From Erwinia sp. (GTDB taxonomy: Bacteria > Pseudomonadota > Gammaproteobacteria > Enterobacterales > Enterobacteriaceae): a stretch of 64,000 nucleotides of DNA. The stretch's first letter is position 1; every line of letters begins with the position of its first letter. Under the pieces are notes generated by a model. It had not been told where the DNA came from, searched no databases, and saw nothing but the letters and a program-made list of their open reading frames with translations. The translations under genes were made by a program, and so were the position numbers. The DNA is taken from contig OZ024666.1 in NCBI GenBank assembly GCA_964016415.1, positions 744,001 to 808,000 on the forward strand, in the 5' to 3' direction. Shown here in pieces: positions 11,201-21,810 of this stretch.

Positions 11201-12389
11201 TGCTTCTGGTAACACCTATGTGGCGTTCAGTAATCGTACTGCCAGCAACGCGCCAGTTGTAGATACGGTTAAAGTGTTTGAAACAGGCAGTTCCACCAGC
11301 GGTGCTTTTGTACAGCAGCAGCGTGTTGTCGCCGGGGGGTATGACTATCAGTTACAACAGGGTAACGATACTGATAATCACAACTGGTACCTGAGTAATC
11401 TGAAAAATGGTCAACATTTGACCCGTCCTGAAGGAGGAAGTTATACCACTAACCTTGCAGCAGCGGCAGGCTTGTTTAACACCCGTCTCGCTGATCGTAT
11501 GAGCAGTAGTACGGTAGTTTCAGGCCAAAACAGCAGCAGTTTATGGCTGCGGGTACTGGCTGCGCACAGCAGAGGACAGTTAGCCGGTAATACCGCCAGC
11601 TACACGGCTGATCGTTCTCTGACTCAGTTAGGTGGTGACCTTCTGGCTGGTTCTGCCAATGGTAAAGATGGCTACCATGTTGGTGTTATGGCGGGATATG
11701 GTAAATAAAACAGCAAGAGTCACAATGGCACCACCGGGTATCATTCACGTGGTGAAGTAGAGGGTTATAGTACCGGGTTGTGCGGGACGTGGTATCAAAA
11801 TGAGCGGGAAAAAACCGGATTTTACGTAGACAGCTGGGTGCTTTATAACTGGTTCAACAACACCGTGACAAGCGATTCGACCAGTGATGATAACTATCGT
11901 ACTAAAGGGTTTACTGCGTCACTTGAGACCGGTTATACCAAGCCATTGATGACATTTGTCACCCAGGGAGGCAGAGAAAATACATGGTTATTACGTCCTC
12001 AGGGGCAGGTAATCTGGTCTGGTGTTTCTGCTGATGATCACGTAGAACACAATGGCGATACGATTCAGGGATTAGGTTCAGATAATCTGCAGACTCGCCT
12101 TGGGCTGCGTTTATCACTGGCAACGAAAGGCCGAAAACAGCAACAGCACAATACGCTGTTTGAACCCTACCTGGAAGCCAACTGGTTATACAGCAATAAA
12201 CAGTATGGGGTGAAAATGGCGAATGATGCACTATTTCTCTAGGGGGCCCGTAATGTTGCGGAAATCAGAGCCGGGGTTGAAGGGTATCTTACAGAGAATC
12301 TGAGTCTTCAGGGGTATGTTTCACAACAGATGGGGACACAAGATTATCGTGATACCCAGGGCGTGCTCAAAATTAACTATCATTTCTGA
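8275..12389 (+). pseudogene. Repeat-rich autotransporter (AIDA-type), multiply disrupted
   Basis: Type Va secreted surface protein of about 1370 codons. Order: signal peptide (LLFCCMTPIVQA); passenger with Asn/Ser-rich beta-helix repeats; pertactin-like linker (GDYVGNNGTVTVATNL); C-terminal beta-barrel ending GVLKINYHF. A roughly 100-residue unit recurs at least six times, marked by versions of NGSGEENDQSSLLLQG. Lesions are TAG at 9976, a one-base loss near 10398 (an extra T restores NSNFTGLTLTNQ), TAA at 11706 in GYGK|NSKSHN, and TAG at 12240 in DALFL|GARNVAEIRAG. The last two likely replace Gln in the family. The start at 8275 follows AAGGAAAAGAG. The product could be an adhesin, but no full-length protein is expected. 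Confidence 0.88.
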
Positions 12390-12415
12390 CAGAATAATAG
12401 AAATTAAACCTATTC

Positions 12416-12436
12416 GGGCCCGTAAGGGCCTTTTTT
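12416..12436 (+). terminator. Terminator after the autotransporter
   Basis: GGCCC, loop GTAA, GGGCC followed by six T, 27 bp after the autotransporter stop. The region from here to 12650 holds no recognised gene. Confidence 0.75.
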
Positions 12437-12650
12437 ATTCCTGGCCGGATTCATGATGACGTTATTGTGCATCGATGATCCCGTCCGGACTGTTGTGTCA
12501 TCCGTTTGCAACGGACCCTGACAGGGCCGAAACTGATGACTGATAATATGGCACATCCCATTGATAAAGCTGATTATCTGCCAGTCGCCTTTTTTATCGG
12601 GCACTGTGCTTTTCTGCGTTTAAGGGCATTATCAATCAGAGAAAATGTGA

Positions 12651-13283
12651 TTAGGGAGCAGACTCACTCTGTGATTCAGTTAGCGTATGCTGTAGCAATG
12701 CATTTGCACCCCAGGTCGTTAACTCAATCACTTCTTCACGGCTTAATCCGTAGGTATCTTTCAGTACAGTCATGGCCTCTGTGCCGTATAACACGGAGAG
12801 TAACATCGTCAAATCACGGCGTTTTTTATCTGATACTTAAGATGATAAAGGTGCCAGTACATCTTCCAGCGCTTCTTTTCTGTTACTGTTTTTCAGGATA
12901 AATGCATCACTTTTTCCGTTCTGCTCATCCTTGTCATTTTGAGCCTGTTGCCAGCGTAACTGAGCAATACGCATTGCATCACGCATCAGGGCTTCATGAG
13001 CATAAAGTTCACCATAACCCCAGGTGAATAATATTCTTAGATTTTCACTAACATCATTACTGAATGCAGATTTTTGAAAACCGCCAATAGTTTTTTTTAC
13101 GATATACTCAATAAATTCGTTGTGTGTGGAAAAACAGGTTTTTAACGTCACTTTGGCATAATTTGCCTCACGTGTGATCTCTTCAGCAGTTGGAAATTTA
13201 TTCTGCTGGTAGAGTGCTAACGCTGCTTTACTTAAGCGTTCCAGCGTTCTGCGACACACAGGTGAGAGATTCTTTTTCATCAA
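12651..13283 (-). pseudogene. TetR-family regulator with one in-frame stop
   Basis: Transcriptional repressor type with an N-terminal helix-turn-helix: ERLSKAALALYQQNKFPTAE, then ITREANYAKVTLKTCF. The frame is open for 210 codons apart from TAA at 12837-12839, after VLAPLSS. The continuing frame reads VSDKKRRDLTMLLSVLYGTE and ends with TAA at 12651, a normal TetR length. The DNA-binding domain is upstream of the stop, but the ligand/dimer domain would lose its last 60 residues. It is divergent from the Tm-1-like operon at 13427 and probably controlled it. The 143-bp gap between them would hold the operator; I see no clear palindrome. Confidence 0.82.
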
Positions 13284-13426
13284 AATACATCATAGTATGA
13301 GTAGAACCTTTTATTACATTTATCTAATAGCATTAAAGGGCTTGCGACCTGGTAAATATTAGCCTAACTTTAACCTGTTAGATACCGTTCAATGTTTATT
13401 ACTTGCCTGAAACAGGGAGCAGTTAT

Positions 13427-14671
13427 ATGGCTGGATTTGTCTATGTTATTGGTACAGCTGATACGAAATGCAAAGAGCTTTTATGGCTAAAATCATGTTT
13501 ACAGGCTGCTGAAGTTGATGCTTATATTATCGATGTTTCAACCTTAATCCCCACCCCCTATTGTGATGACTCCCAGATTGATTTTTCATCCAGTCAGGTG
13601 GCAGCTTATCATCCGGATGGACCAGACAGTGTTTTCCTGAGTGAGCGTAACCAGTCTGTTTCGGCGATGTCAGTCGCTCTGAGTCATTTTTTGCACAACA
13701 CGTCAGAAGATATCGCCGGCTTGATAGGCATCGGCGGCTCGTGTGGAACGGCATTGATTGCCGCCGCGCTGAAGCCAATTCCGATCGGTGTCCCGAAACT
13801 GATGGTTTCCACCATGGCATCCGGCAATGTGGCAAGTTACGTCGGTGGTATGGATATCGCTATGCTCAATACCGTCACGGATCTGACCGGACTGAACTAT
13901 CTTTCACGCACCATTCTCGCCAATGCCGCCAACATGATGGCCGGGGCGGTAACGTTCAAAGGTCAGCATAATCCGGCACAAAAAACGGTGCTGGGACTGA
14001 CCATGTTTGGCGTCACAACCCCTTGTGTCAATCAGTTAATTGCTCGTCTTGAAGATGAGTATGACCCGCTGGTGTTCCATGCAACCGGTAACGGCGGAAT
14101 GAGCATGGAGAAACTGATCAATGATGGTGAGATTATCGGTGCACTCGATATTACCCTGACGGAAATTGCTGACTACTTATTCGGTGGTGAACTGGCGTGT
14201 GACGGGACACGCCTGGACTGTATTTCTCATACGGGTATTCCGTGGGTAGGCAGTAGTGGGGGGCTCGATATGATCAATTTTACTGATCGTCAGAGTGTCC
14301 CGGAGCACTATCGTGACCGTCCTTTTGTGAAACATAATGACCAGGTTATGCTGGTTCGCACATCCCCCGAAGAGAATTATCAGTTAGGTGTGTGGATTGG
14401 TGAGAAATTGAACCGCTGTACCGGTCAGATCTATTTCATCATTCCTGAAGGGGGTTTTTCCGCGTTGGATGCGCCAGGAAAACCTTTTTTTCACCCAGAG
14501 GCAACCCAGGCGTTTGTTTATGGTTTGATGACCACTGTCAGGCAGACAGCACAAAGGCAAATTATCAAAACTCCTTATCACATCAATGCGCCAGAGTTTG
14601 CAGCGCTGGCATATAAAGCCTTCAATACCATCATGCAACATCAGGGACAAACCTTTGAGTCGTTATCATGA
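13427..14671 (+). CDS. Tm-1-like ATP-binding protein (UPF0261 family)
   Basis: Family of unknown biochemical role whose plant relative Tm-1 combines this domain with a TIM-barrel domain. The 414-residue product has [15 protein letters not shown] at the start, [20 protein letters not shown] near 110, [18 protein letters not shown] and [12 protein letters not shown]. The C-terminus reads [22 protein letters not shown] 13427 is chosen because AGGGAG precedes it by a normal distance; the upstream TTG has no such site. It overlaps the next gene by 17 bp. A bacterial pair of this type is usually two separate genes, as here. Confidence 0.85.
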   Translation: MAGFVYVIGTADTKCKELLWLKSCLQAAEVDAYIIDVSTLIPTPYCDDSQIDFSSSQVAAYHPDGPDSVFLSERNQSVSAMSVALSHFLHNTSEDIAGLIGIGGSCGTALIAAALKPIPIGVPKLMVSTMASGNVASYVGGMDIAMLNTVTDLTGLNYLSRTILANAANMMAGAVTFKGQHNPAQKTVLGLTMFGVTTPCVNQLIARLEDEYDPLVFHATGNGGMSMEKLINDGEIIGALDITLTEIADYLFGGELACDGTRLDCISHTGIPWVGSSGGLDMINFTDRQSVPEHYRDRPFVKHNDQVMLVRTSPEENYQLGVWIGEKLNRCTGQIYFIIPEGGFSALDAPGKPFFHPEATQAFVYGLMTTVRQTAQRQIIKTPYHINAPEFAALAYKAFNTIMQHQGQTFESLS

Positions 14672-15482
14672 AATCATTACACATCTGAAACAGAAAAGAT
14701 TATGTGGTGAGCCGATCATTGGCGCCGGGGCAGGGACAGGGTTATCAGCCCGAAGTGAAGAGACGGGTGGAGTAGACCTGATCGTCATTTATAACTCCGG
14801 ACGTTTTCGCATGGCAGGACGAGGTTCATTATCGGGGCTGATGCCTTACGGTAATGCTAACCAGATAGTACGGGAAATGGGTAATGAAGTGCTGCCGGTG
14901 GTGAAACATACCCCAGTACTGGCAGGGGTGTGTGGCACAGATCCCTTTTGTAATCAGGCACAATTACTTGATGAACTCAAAACTCAGGGGTTTGCCGGGG
15001 TACAAAATTTCCCCACTGTCGGATTGATTGACGGTCATTTTCGCCAGTCCCTGGAGGAGACCGGAATGGGGTTTGCGCTGGAAGTCGAGATGATTCGTCT
15101 GGCCCACGAAAAAGGCATGCTGACGACACCTTACGTGTTTAATGTAGAGGATGCAGTCGCAATGACCGAAGCCGGGGCAGATATCATTGTGGTGCATATG
15201 GGACTCACGACAGGCGGTGATATCGGTGCCAAAACCGCCTGCGATCTGGCAAGCTGTGTGCCGGTGATCTCTGCCTGTGCGGCAGCTGCAAAAGCGGTGC
15301 GTGATGACGTTATCGTATTGTGTCACGGTGGCCCCATTGCTGAACCACAGGACGCGGCTTATATTCTTGCTCATTGCCCCGACTGCCACGGTTTTTATGG
15401 TGCCAGTTCGATGGAGCGCTTACCCACCGAAAAAGCAATAAAAAATACCGTAGAGCAGTTTAAACACTTGTGTACCCGATAG
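14655..15482 (+). CDS. TIM-barrel protein, partner of the UPF0261 gene
   Basis: Phosphoenolpyruvate hydrolase-like TIM-barrel family; in plants the equivalent domain is fused to the Tm-1 ATP-binding domain. The product has [17 protein letters not shown] near the start, then [34 protein letters not shown] and [36 protein letters not shown] and [12 protein letters not shown] follow. No ATG fits, and the TTG at 14655 gives [11 protein letters not shown], matching the usual family start. This makes a 17-bp overlap with the upstream gene. The substrate is unknown. Both genes are intact while the linked TetR gene is not, so the operon may be expressed without control. Confidence 0.82.
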   Translation: MSRYHEIITHLKQKRLCGEPIIGAGAGTGLSARSEETGGVDLIVIYNSGRFRMAGRGSLSGLMPYGNANQIVREMGNEVLPVVKHTPVLAGVCGTDPFCNQAQLLDELKTQGFAGVQNFPTVGLIDGHFRQSLEETGMGFALEVEMIRLAHEKGMLTTPYVFNVEDAVAMTEAGADIIVVHMGLTTGGDIGAKTACDLASCVPVISACAAAAKAVRDDVIVLCHGGPIAEPQDAAYILAHCPDCHGFYGASSMERLPTEKAIKNTVEQFKHLCTR

Positions 15483-15590
15483 TTCTCCCCTGCGTTGCCT
15501 GAGTATGTGGCTATTATGTCGTTGTGCTCAGCTGGTACCTTTCGGGAACACTCGTCGCTGATAAGGTGATTTAACCTCGCTCACCAGACA

Positions 15591-15620
15591 GACACAGGTG
15601 TTGATACCAACACCTGTGTC
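15591..15620. terminator. Perfect 13-bp inverted repeat between convergent genes
   Basis: GACACAGGTGTTG, loop ATAC, CAACACCTGTGTC. It sits between the TIM-barrel gene and the receptor gene, which converge here, so it is a likely bidirectional terminator, although the T run (TGTTATT) is weak. Confidence 0.65.
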
Positions 15621-15689
15621 TGTTATTGCTTGCTACATGCGTCGACCTGCTGCCAGTGCACTGTTTTGCTACCCTTTATCTGGCGGGAA

Positions 15690-17885
15690 TCACCAGCGAT
15701 AGTTCACCGTAGCAAACAGTGAGCGCCCTGATCCATAGAAGCAGGCAGAACTACCGCTGCAGGATGAAACGTAATGTTTATCAGCAAGGTTATTGACGTT
15801 AAGTTGTACAGACGCTCCCTTTAATGACGGGGTCAGTTCGCCCAACTCATAGTGTGTCATTAAATCTACCAGGGCATAAGAAGGTACCCTGAATGACTCT
15901 GCGTTATCCCCGTAACTGCTACCGGTATAGCGAACCCCGCTGCCGAAGGTAATACCTTTCATCACTCCGTCATGCACACTGTAGCTTCCCCAGACAGAGG
16001 CCATATGGCGGGGTATTGCGGCGGGAGCTTTGTCGATTTGAGACGCCGTATTACTCTCTTTTGTCACGGCATCTGTGAAGGTATAACTGGCCACCAGTGC
16101 AATTTCTGGCGTTAACTGAGTATGCAGTTCCGTTTCAATGCCTTTGGAACGCACTTTACCAATTTGTTCATTGTAGCCAAGCAGAGAGTTCCAGGAAGTA
16201 ATATTCTTCTGTGTGATATCAAACAAAGCAGCACTTAGCAGGGTGTTGCTGTGTGGCGGCTGAAACTTCACACCGATTTCACGTTGTGCGCCTGTGGTGG
16301 GTTTAAACGGCGACGTGCCAGGTGCACCCCGATCGAGGTTGGGTTCGAATGAGGTGCTGTAGCTGATATAAGGCGAGATACCGAGATCAAAAGCATACAG
16401 CAGTGCAGCCCTGCCGGTAAATTGACTGTCATTTTGTTGCGTTTGTGATGCATCGGTATGATCCAGAGAACGCACTTCGCTCCAGTCCTGGCGTCCGGAA
16501 AGCAGCAGATTCCAGCGCTGCCACTCGAGTTGATCCTGCAGATACACACCAAGCTGATCGAGTGTATTCTGACTATCAATGGTTTTTCTCATCTGACTTT
16601 CATCAACAGTGACCCCGTAGTTTGGATGAATCCAGTCAAAATTGTACTGATCCCCCCCGACACGCCACAGTTCATTGGTGCTTTTGCTCCATTTGTAATC
16701 CACACCAGCAATCGCGTTATGCGCCAAATCACCGGTGGTGAATTTGGCATTCAGATGGTTGTCGAGAGCTAACTCATCTGCGTGATCTTTTTCACGTTGT
16801 GCCCGACGAGAGAGGTTGCTTTGCGATATTTCCGGGTTACTCCATGTATAGACCAGGTACTTATATTTACTGTCGATTGTGGAGTAACGCAGGTTCTGTA
16901 CCAGCGTAAGATCATCATTAAAACTGTGATCGAAAAGATAGCCTGCTGAGACTTGTTCGCGTGTTGACTGGTTATAACCAGGGTCACTGACATTCAAATT
17001 ATAGGGAATATAGTCGCCAGATGCCGTCGGAAATACAGTACCAATTTCGGGCAGAAAATTACGATATCCAGCTTTAGGGTCATTTTGATAACTGGTTAAC
17101 ATGGTAAAACTGGTGTCGTTATTGGGTAACCAGGTCAGCGCCGGAGCGATAGCGACACGTTGTTGCTTGTAGTTTTCGACAAACTGATGCTGGGTGCTAC
17201 CAATTCCGTTCAGACGATATAACAACGTTTTGTCATCATTTAGCGAGCCGCCAAAATCGAAAGCCATCTCAGCCAGATGTTGATTGCCACCCCTGATCTG
17301 CACCTCATGAAGAGATTCGGCAGTAGGGCGCTTACTGGTCATATTGATTAGGCCGCCAGGATTAACCTGACCATATAACACCGAGGCAGGTCCGTGAACC
17401 AATTCAACACGCTCAAGGAGCCAGGGATCAATCTGACCATTCGCACTTCCCTGACCCGCCAGACCATAACTTAGACCATCAAGAAATTTAGGTGCATAGC
17501 GAAACCCTCTGACCACCACCTCATCATTGCGGTTTGACGAGCCCCGGTAATTAGTGAAGGCACCACTACTGTAACTCAATGCATCTGACACCGATGTTGC
17601 CCCCTGGGCATCCATCTGTTTACGCGTCACTACAGAGATGTTTTGTGGTGTTTTCACCAGTGGAGTCGTGGTTTTCGTGGCGGAGTCACTGCTTTTAGCT
17701 ACAAGACTCTTAGATGGTGCGGTGGGATATTCATTTATTGCCGCACTGACCACCAGAGTGTCGCCCTGCTCAACCGCGGCGAAAACAGGTAACGTGGTAA
17801 CAGATACACTGCTGAGTAACAGGGAGCAGGTTGCTGCAAGAGGGGTGAATCGGGTTTTGAATACCGGAAATGGTGTGCTTTTCAT
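15690..17885 (-). CDS. TonB-dependent siderophore receptor
   Basis: Outer-membrane 22-strand barrel for ferric siderophore uptake. The product is 731 residues. Order: signal peptide ending near PVFA; TonB box DTLVVSA around residue 41; plug domain with [37 protein letters not shown] and [20 protein letters not shown]; then the barrel with aromatic C-terminus FATVNYRW. It resembles the FoxA/FhuA/FhuE hydroxamate group; the exact siderophore cannot be told. ATG 17885 fits the GGAG site better than ATG 17891. A Fur-box-like sequence lies at 18011. The gene is intact, unlike the divergent fes and nearby fepB. Confidence 0.9.
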   Translation of the reverse strand: MKSTPFPVFKTRFTPLAATCSLLLSSVSVTTLPVFAAVEQGDTLVVSAAINEYPTAPSKSLVAKSSDSATKTTTPLVKTPQNISVVTRKQMDAQGATSVSDALSYSSGAFTNYRGSSNRNDEVVVRGFRYAPKFLDGLSYGLAGQGSANGQIDPWLLERVELVHGPASVLYGQVNPGGLINMTSKRPTAESLHEVQIRGGNQHLAEMAFDFGGSLNDDKTLLYRLNGIGSTQHQFVENYKQQRVAIAPALTWLPNNDTSFTMLTSYQNDPKAGYRNFLPEIGTVFPTASGDYIPYNLNVSDPGYNQSTREQVSAGYLFDHSFNDDLTLVQNLRYSTIDSKYKYLVYTWSNPEISQSNLSRRAQREKDHADELALDNHLNAKFTTGDLAHNAIAGVDYKWSKSTNELWRVGGDQYNFDWIHPNYGVTVDESQMRKTIDSQNTLDQLGVYLQDQLEWQRWNLLLSGRQDWSEVRSLDHTDASQTQQNDSQFTGRAALLYAFDLGISPYISYSTSFEPNLDRGAPGTSPFKPTTGAQREIGVKFQPPHSNTLLSAALFDITQKNITSWNSLLGYNEQIGKVRSKGIETELHTQLTPEIALVASYTFTDAVTKESNTASQIDKAPAAIPRHMASVWGSYSVHDGVMKGITFGSGVRYTGSSYGDNAESFRVPSYALVDLMTHYELGELTPSLKGASVQLNVNNLADKHYVSSCSGSSACFYGSGRSLFATVNYRW

Positions 17886-18010
17886 TATCATTATCTCCGG
17901 AGGCAGCGATTAAAAGGGGATTTAAGCATGGCAACTGGCATGCAATCGCAATACCTTTTGCCTTACGTTGTGTCTTTCCCAGACAAAACGTCAACGACTG
18001 TATTGTAATT

Positions 18011-18029
18011 GTAAATAATTATCAATACT
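18011..18029. promoter_or_regulatory. Fur-box-like sequence between receptor and fes
   Basis: GTAAATAATTATCAATACT agrees with the 19-bp Fur consensus at about 12 positions. It lies in the 220-bp gap between the two divergent iron genes, where a shared Fur operator is expected. Confidence 0.6.
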
Positions 18030-18105
18030 ATTCGCATTATCGATGTTGTGAGTCTTTGCTGATAATAATCAGACAGTGCTTTTGTTGAAACGGGCAGGTG
18101 AAATA

Positions 18106-19401
18106 ATGGTATTACTCAACCCGGGAACCGTGGCAACCCTGCTTGTTGCGCAAGATGTGGGTAGTGAGGCATGGTGGCAGAAGATCAGTAAATTGGGGAC
18201 GCCACTAGTTGAACGTCGCCAGGCTGAAAGTAGGTGTGATGTCACATTTCTCTAGCGCAACAGCGCTGCGGATAAGAAACAACAACCCATCGTAAGAGTC
18301 TATCTGGATATTAATGGAATAACAGATCATCACAGTTTCAGCCCTGTTAGTCTGACTGCCATACCTGACACGGATATCTGGATCTACCAGTTAATCCTCG
18401 ATCATGACTGGCGGGGCAGTTACAGTTTGATCCCTGTTTCAACTGACTCTCTCCCCCCGCATCCAACTGGCTCAGCAGAAGAGCAGACTCACCAGCAGCG
18501 GGACTGGTGGTGTTCACTATTGCCGCTGATGAGTACTGATCCATTGAATCGCCTTGCGCCGTTCCGTACAGCATCCGGAAGTGCCATGTCCATATTGCAC
18601 ATGCCAGCTGCATTAAGCCAGCAGGCATGGCACCAGATTGATACTCATCAGTCGTCGCCGTGTGAACCGCACGACTGACACTTTCACTGGCAGAGTGCCC
18701 TTTTGCATACCCGGCGATCTTGTTGGTTGTGGCGGCCTGCAGTCAGTAATGACCAACCATTGCCGTTGGTGATTTTGCTTGATGGACAAAAATGGGTACA
18801 ACAAATGTCACTGTTGCCGGTACTGAAGACAGAGACTGCCGCAGGCCGGCTCCCGCAGGCCAACTGGCTGATGATTGATTCAGTCGATGCCGCCACCCGC
18901 GGTAGCGAACTGCCCTGAAATTCCCTGTTCTGGCAGGCAGTAATCAATGAGCTGTTACCTGAAGTTCACCGGCGGGTTGCTGCAACGCGTTTACCGACAT
19001 AAACGCTGGTGGCTGGCCAAAGTTATGGCGGACTCTCGGCGCTGTATGCCGCATTGCACTGGCCTGACCATTTCGGTTGCGTGCTGGCACAATCCGGTTC
19101 CTTCTGGTGGCCGGAAATTCGTTTTATTACCGAATTTGCACAGCGCGAAGATTATCAGGCTGGTTTTCTCATTCGTCATGTGCTGAGTACTCCGATGACA
19201 ACGTCGTTGCGCATTTTTCTCGAAGCCGGGTTACAGGAGCCGGACATTTTGTACGTTAATCAGCAGATGAGAAAGGCGCTTGATGAGCAGGGACACGATC
19301 TGAGCTGGCGCGCTTATAGTGGCGGTCACGATATAGTGTGCTGGCGTGGCGGATTACTTGATGGTGTCAGAGCGTTACTCACGACACCGTTGACCAGTTG
19401 A
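18106..19401 (+). pseudogene. fes: Enterochelin esterase (Fes) with four in-frame stops
   Basis: Cytoplasmic esterase that would open ferric enterobactin to release iron. A single frame of 432 codons is interrupted by TAG 18253, TGA 18676, TGA 18916 and TAA 19000, without any frameshift. Recognisable parts are the N-terminal domain (YLDINGITDHHSFSPVSLT), VILLDGQKWVQQ, the nucleophile elbow VAGQSYGGLSALYAALHWP, QSGSFWWPE, and the C-terminal SGGHDIVCWRGGLLDG with the catalytic His. It starts after AGGTGAAATA. With four stops this is clearly dead, so ferric-enterobactin use is lost or served by another enzyme. Confidence 0.9.
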
Positions 19402-19502
19402 TGGTGCAGGATAACCGATTGCTTACTGATGCCTGAACATCCGGAGGCAAAGCTGGTCTGCAAGAAAACAGAGTTATCCTGCCATGCGCTTATCACCTTC
19501 AT

Positions 19503-20477
19503 TTAAGGATGAGTGGAAGCAGAAAACAGTGTTTTCATACGTTCTATCAATCCCATTGCACTGTACTAAGCCAGCCTGAAAGTCTCTGCACCCATCGCAT
19601 ACAGCTGCCGCGCCGCAACCGCAGGCTGATGCTGTAACAGAGGGCTTTCCTGTAATGACGTGACATCTTTATCAGTTGCTGCGAATAATAGCAGGCTGTT
19701 ACCTGTCAGACCATTAACGATATTCTCTCCTGACAGTGGCAAAATATCATCGCGTTTTCCCTGGGTTGCCCTGGGGTGAACGTTGTCAGGCAGGGGTGCC
19801 AGAGTAAATCCTGCTTGTTGTAAAAATTGCCCCTGCGCAGAGGCGGAAGTCCACAGATTCGCCGATTGTGTTGTCGCTTCCCACACCAGCGCGTTTACGG
19901 GTTGCGGCGGTAACTTAATCTGCTGCTTCATTGCCGCCAGTGCTTGATTGAATTCGCTGATCCGTGCTGCGGCCTGCTGTTCATGACCGGTAATATGCCC
20001 CAGCTCCGTCAGAAGCGTCTGCCAGCTTTTATCGTCATACCGGATAACAATTACCGGAGCCAGTGTTGCCAGCTTATCGTACAAGCCAAGGGCAGAATCT
20101 CCGCCTGTCGCACTGACAAGGATTAAATATGGTGAGGCGGCAGCGATGCGTTCGAGGCTAATCTCACCCGCTCCTAAAGGTAATACCCTGCGCTGACGAG
20201 CCACATCGCCCCATTGGCGAAAGAACCCCTGACTATCGGAGAGTCGATTGACCGAAGCGGTGACACCACTGGCAATCACTGGTGCATTAATCGCCAGTAG
20301 TGATCCGGTGAGAGTAACACTGGTAGAAATAATGCGCAGTGGTGGCTGGCTGAGTGTTCGTGTCGCGTAGTTGTCGGTGAAAGTTCGTGGCCAACTGTCA
20401 CTATCGGCCCGGGCGGTAACAATCAACAGCACACTACAGCAGAGAGCAAGCCGGCGAGTGACGGAGATCATGCGCAC
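19503..20477 (-). pseudogene. fepB: FepB, ferric-enterobactin periplasmic binding protein, stop near C-terminus
   Basis: Periplasmic carrier of ferric enterobactin from FepA to FepDGC. The product matches E. coli FepB over its length: signal peptide LALCCSVLLIVTARA, then RIISTSVTLTGSLLAINAPVIASG, LILVSATGGDSALGLYDKLA and YDDKSWQTLLTELGHITGHE. TAG at 19566 after GAETFRLA removes the last 20 codons (YSAMGLIERMKTLF and on), where E. coli has a C-terminal helix. The start is GTG 20477, spaced well from AAGGA, or ATG 20471. The truncated protein might partly function. No fepDGC genes are in the window. Confidence 0.88.
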
Positions 20478-20608
20478 ATTACATCCTTAATTTTGGAGAG
20501 AAATAAGTCTCATTTTCATATTGATTGGTGTGCTGATGCAAGGCTTAATTCAGAGGCAGGAACGGGAGGAAGATAATAAGCGTGGAGGCGTATCGCTGAG
20601 TTATCCCG

Positions 20609-21670
20609 TCAGCGTAGCTGACGTTCGGCTGACTGGCGGCAGTGGCGTGGACTGCAGCCAAACCAGCGGCGAAAGGCACGGGAAAAGGCACTGACTTCGG
20701 AGTAACCAAGCAGTAATGCCATCTCTGAAACCGATAATGTCTCCTGTTCCAGATAATGGGTGGCCATCTCTTTGCGAACCGCTTCGACTAGAGCAGTAAA
20801 ACTGGTATTTTCTTCTTTCAGACGTCGTTGCAATGACCAGGGCGTCAGGTGTACTTTCCCGGCGATAACCTCCAGTGAGGGTTCACCGTTTACCAGCTGT
20901 AGCTGAATTTGCGTGCGGGTTTGGTTGACGCACCCCTGACTGACCGAGGCACTGTTAAGCCGGCGGATAGCATCCTGCATCACCATTAACAGCGTGGGGT
21001 CATTATCGGGCATCGCGCGTTGCAAATCACAGGCCGCGATCAACATTGAATTGTAAGGCTGGTCAAAATAAACCGGAGCATCAAACACTTTACAATGCTC
21101 ATGCCATTGTCCGGGGCGAGGGTGTTCAAAATGAACTTCACGCGGCGCCCAGTGAGCACCGGCAACGTGACGTATCAGGTTGAGAAACATACCTAGTGTC
21201 AGCTCTGCATCCTGACGGCGATTGAGAATAGCACCATGACGTACCTGATAATCGAGTTGCCAGTATTCATCACGTTTTACTAGACGGACAAACGTATTAT
21301 GCTGATGGTAGGGAAAAGCATTCACCACATTACGTAAGGCATTTTCAAGAGTCGCAGAGCACAAACCAATATAACCTATCAGGCCGAGTGATTGAGGCCT
21401 GAACTGTTTGCCATAGTGCAGACCAAAGTTATCCCCGTCCGACTGACGTGCGGCTTCTTCCATCACCCGACAGTAACTGACCAGGTCCAGACTGAGGGTC
21501 GGACAGGAGAGTGCCTCGGGATCAATACCACTGATACCAAAGATACGCTCTGCGTCACCGCCCCAGTGATGAATGAATTCCCCGAGGCCAGTGGCAGCGG
21601 CTGATAGTACTCCCCGATGCTCACGGCTGTTTTCTATAGCGCCAGCAACAGTGCTGCCTGATATCCCCAT
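20609..21670 (-). CDS. AraC-family transcriptional regulator (Arabinose-bd type)
   Basis: DNA-binding regulator of 353 residues. The N-terminal half is the ligand-sensing domain of the OruR/GbdR-like group (GDNFGLHYGKQFRPQSLGLI; LRNVVNAFPYHQHNTFVRL). The C-terminal AraC domain has two helix-turn-helix parts: PSLEVIAGKVHLTPWSLQRR and LSVSEMALLLGYSEVSAFSR with AFRRWFGCSPRHCR. ATG 21670 is chosen because CAGGAGAC precedes it; the upstream extension has no site and unusual sequence. Position beside a kinase, permease and PLP-enzyme cluster suggests it activates them, perhaps through the inverted repeat at 22894-22970. Confidence 0.87.
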   Translation of the reverse strand: MGISGSTVAGAIENSREHRGVLSAAATGLGEFIHHWGGDAERIFGISGIDPEALSCPTLSLDLVSYCRVMEEAARQSDGDNFGLHYGKQFRPQSLGLIGYIGLCSATLENALRNVVNAFPYHQHNTFVRLVKRDEYWQLDYQVRHGAILNRRQDAELTLGMFLNLIRHVAGAHWAPREVHFEHPRPGQWHEHCKVFDAPVYFDQPYNSMLIAACDLQRAMPDNDPTLLMVMQDAIRRLNSASVSQGCVNQTRTQIQLQLVNGEPSLEVIAGKVHLTPWSLQRRLKEENTSFTALVEAVRKEMATHYLEQETLSVSEMALLLGYSEVSAFSRAFRRWFGCSPRHCRQSAERQLR

Positions 21671-21810
21671 ACTCAACACGTCTCCTGCCAGACGATACAC
21701 CTTCCCTAGCAAGAAGCAATAACTATACCACTTGTAAGTTCTATACAAATCATAGTGTTGTAAATTATGGTTCACCCGGTTTTGCACCGTTACGCGGCAC
21801 TGTGCCCTGT

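Noticed and set aside
12410..12604. Minus-strand ORF with GDWQIISFINGMCHI, possible SnoaL-like tail
   Set aside because: Too short, overlaps a terminator, and no upstream part of such a gene was found.
12506..12901. 131-codon plus-strand ORF
   Set aside because: It overlaps the opposite-strand TetR gene, whose frame shows a clear HTH and normal family end.
20478..20530. Fur box upstream of fepB
   Set aside because: The AAATAAGTCTCATTTTCAT stretch has too few matches to the Fur consensus to call.
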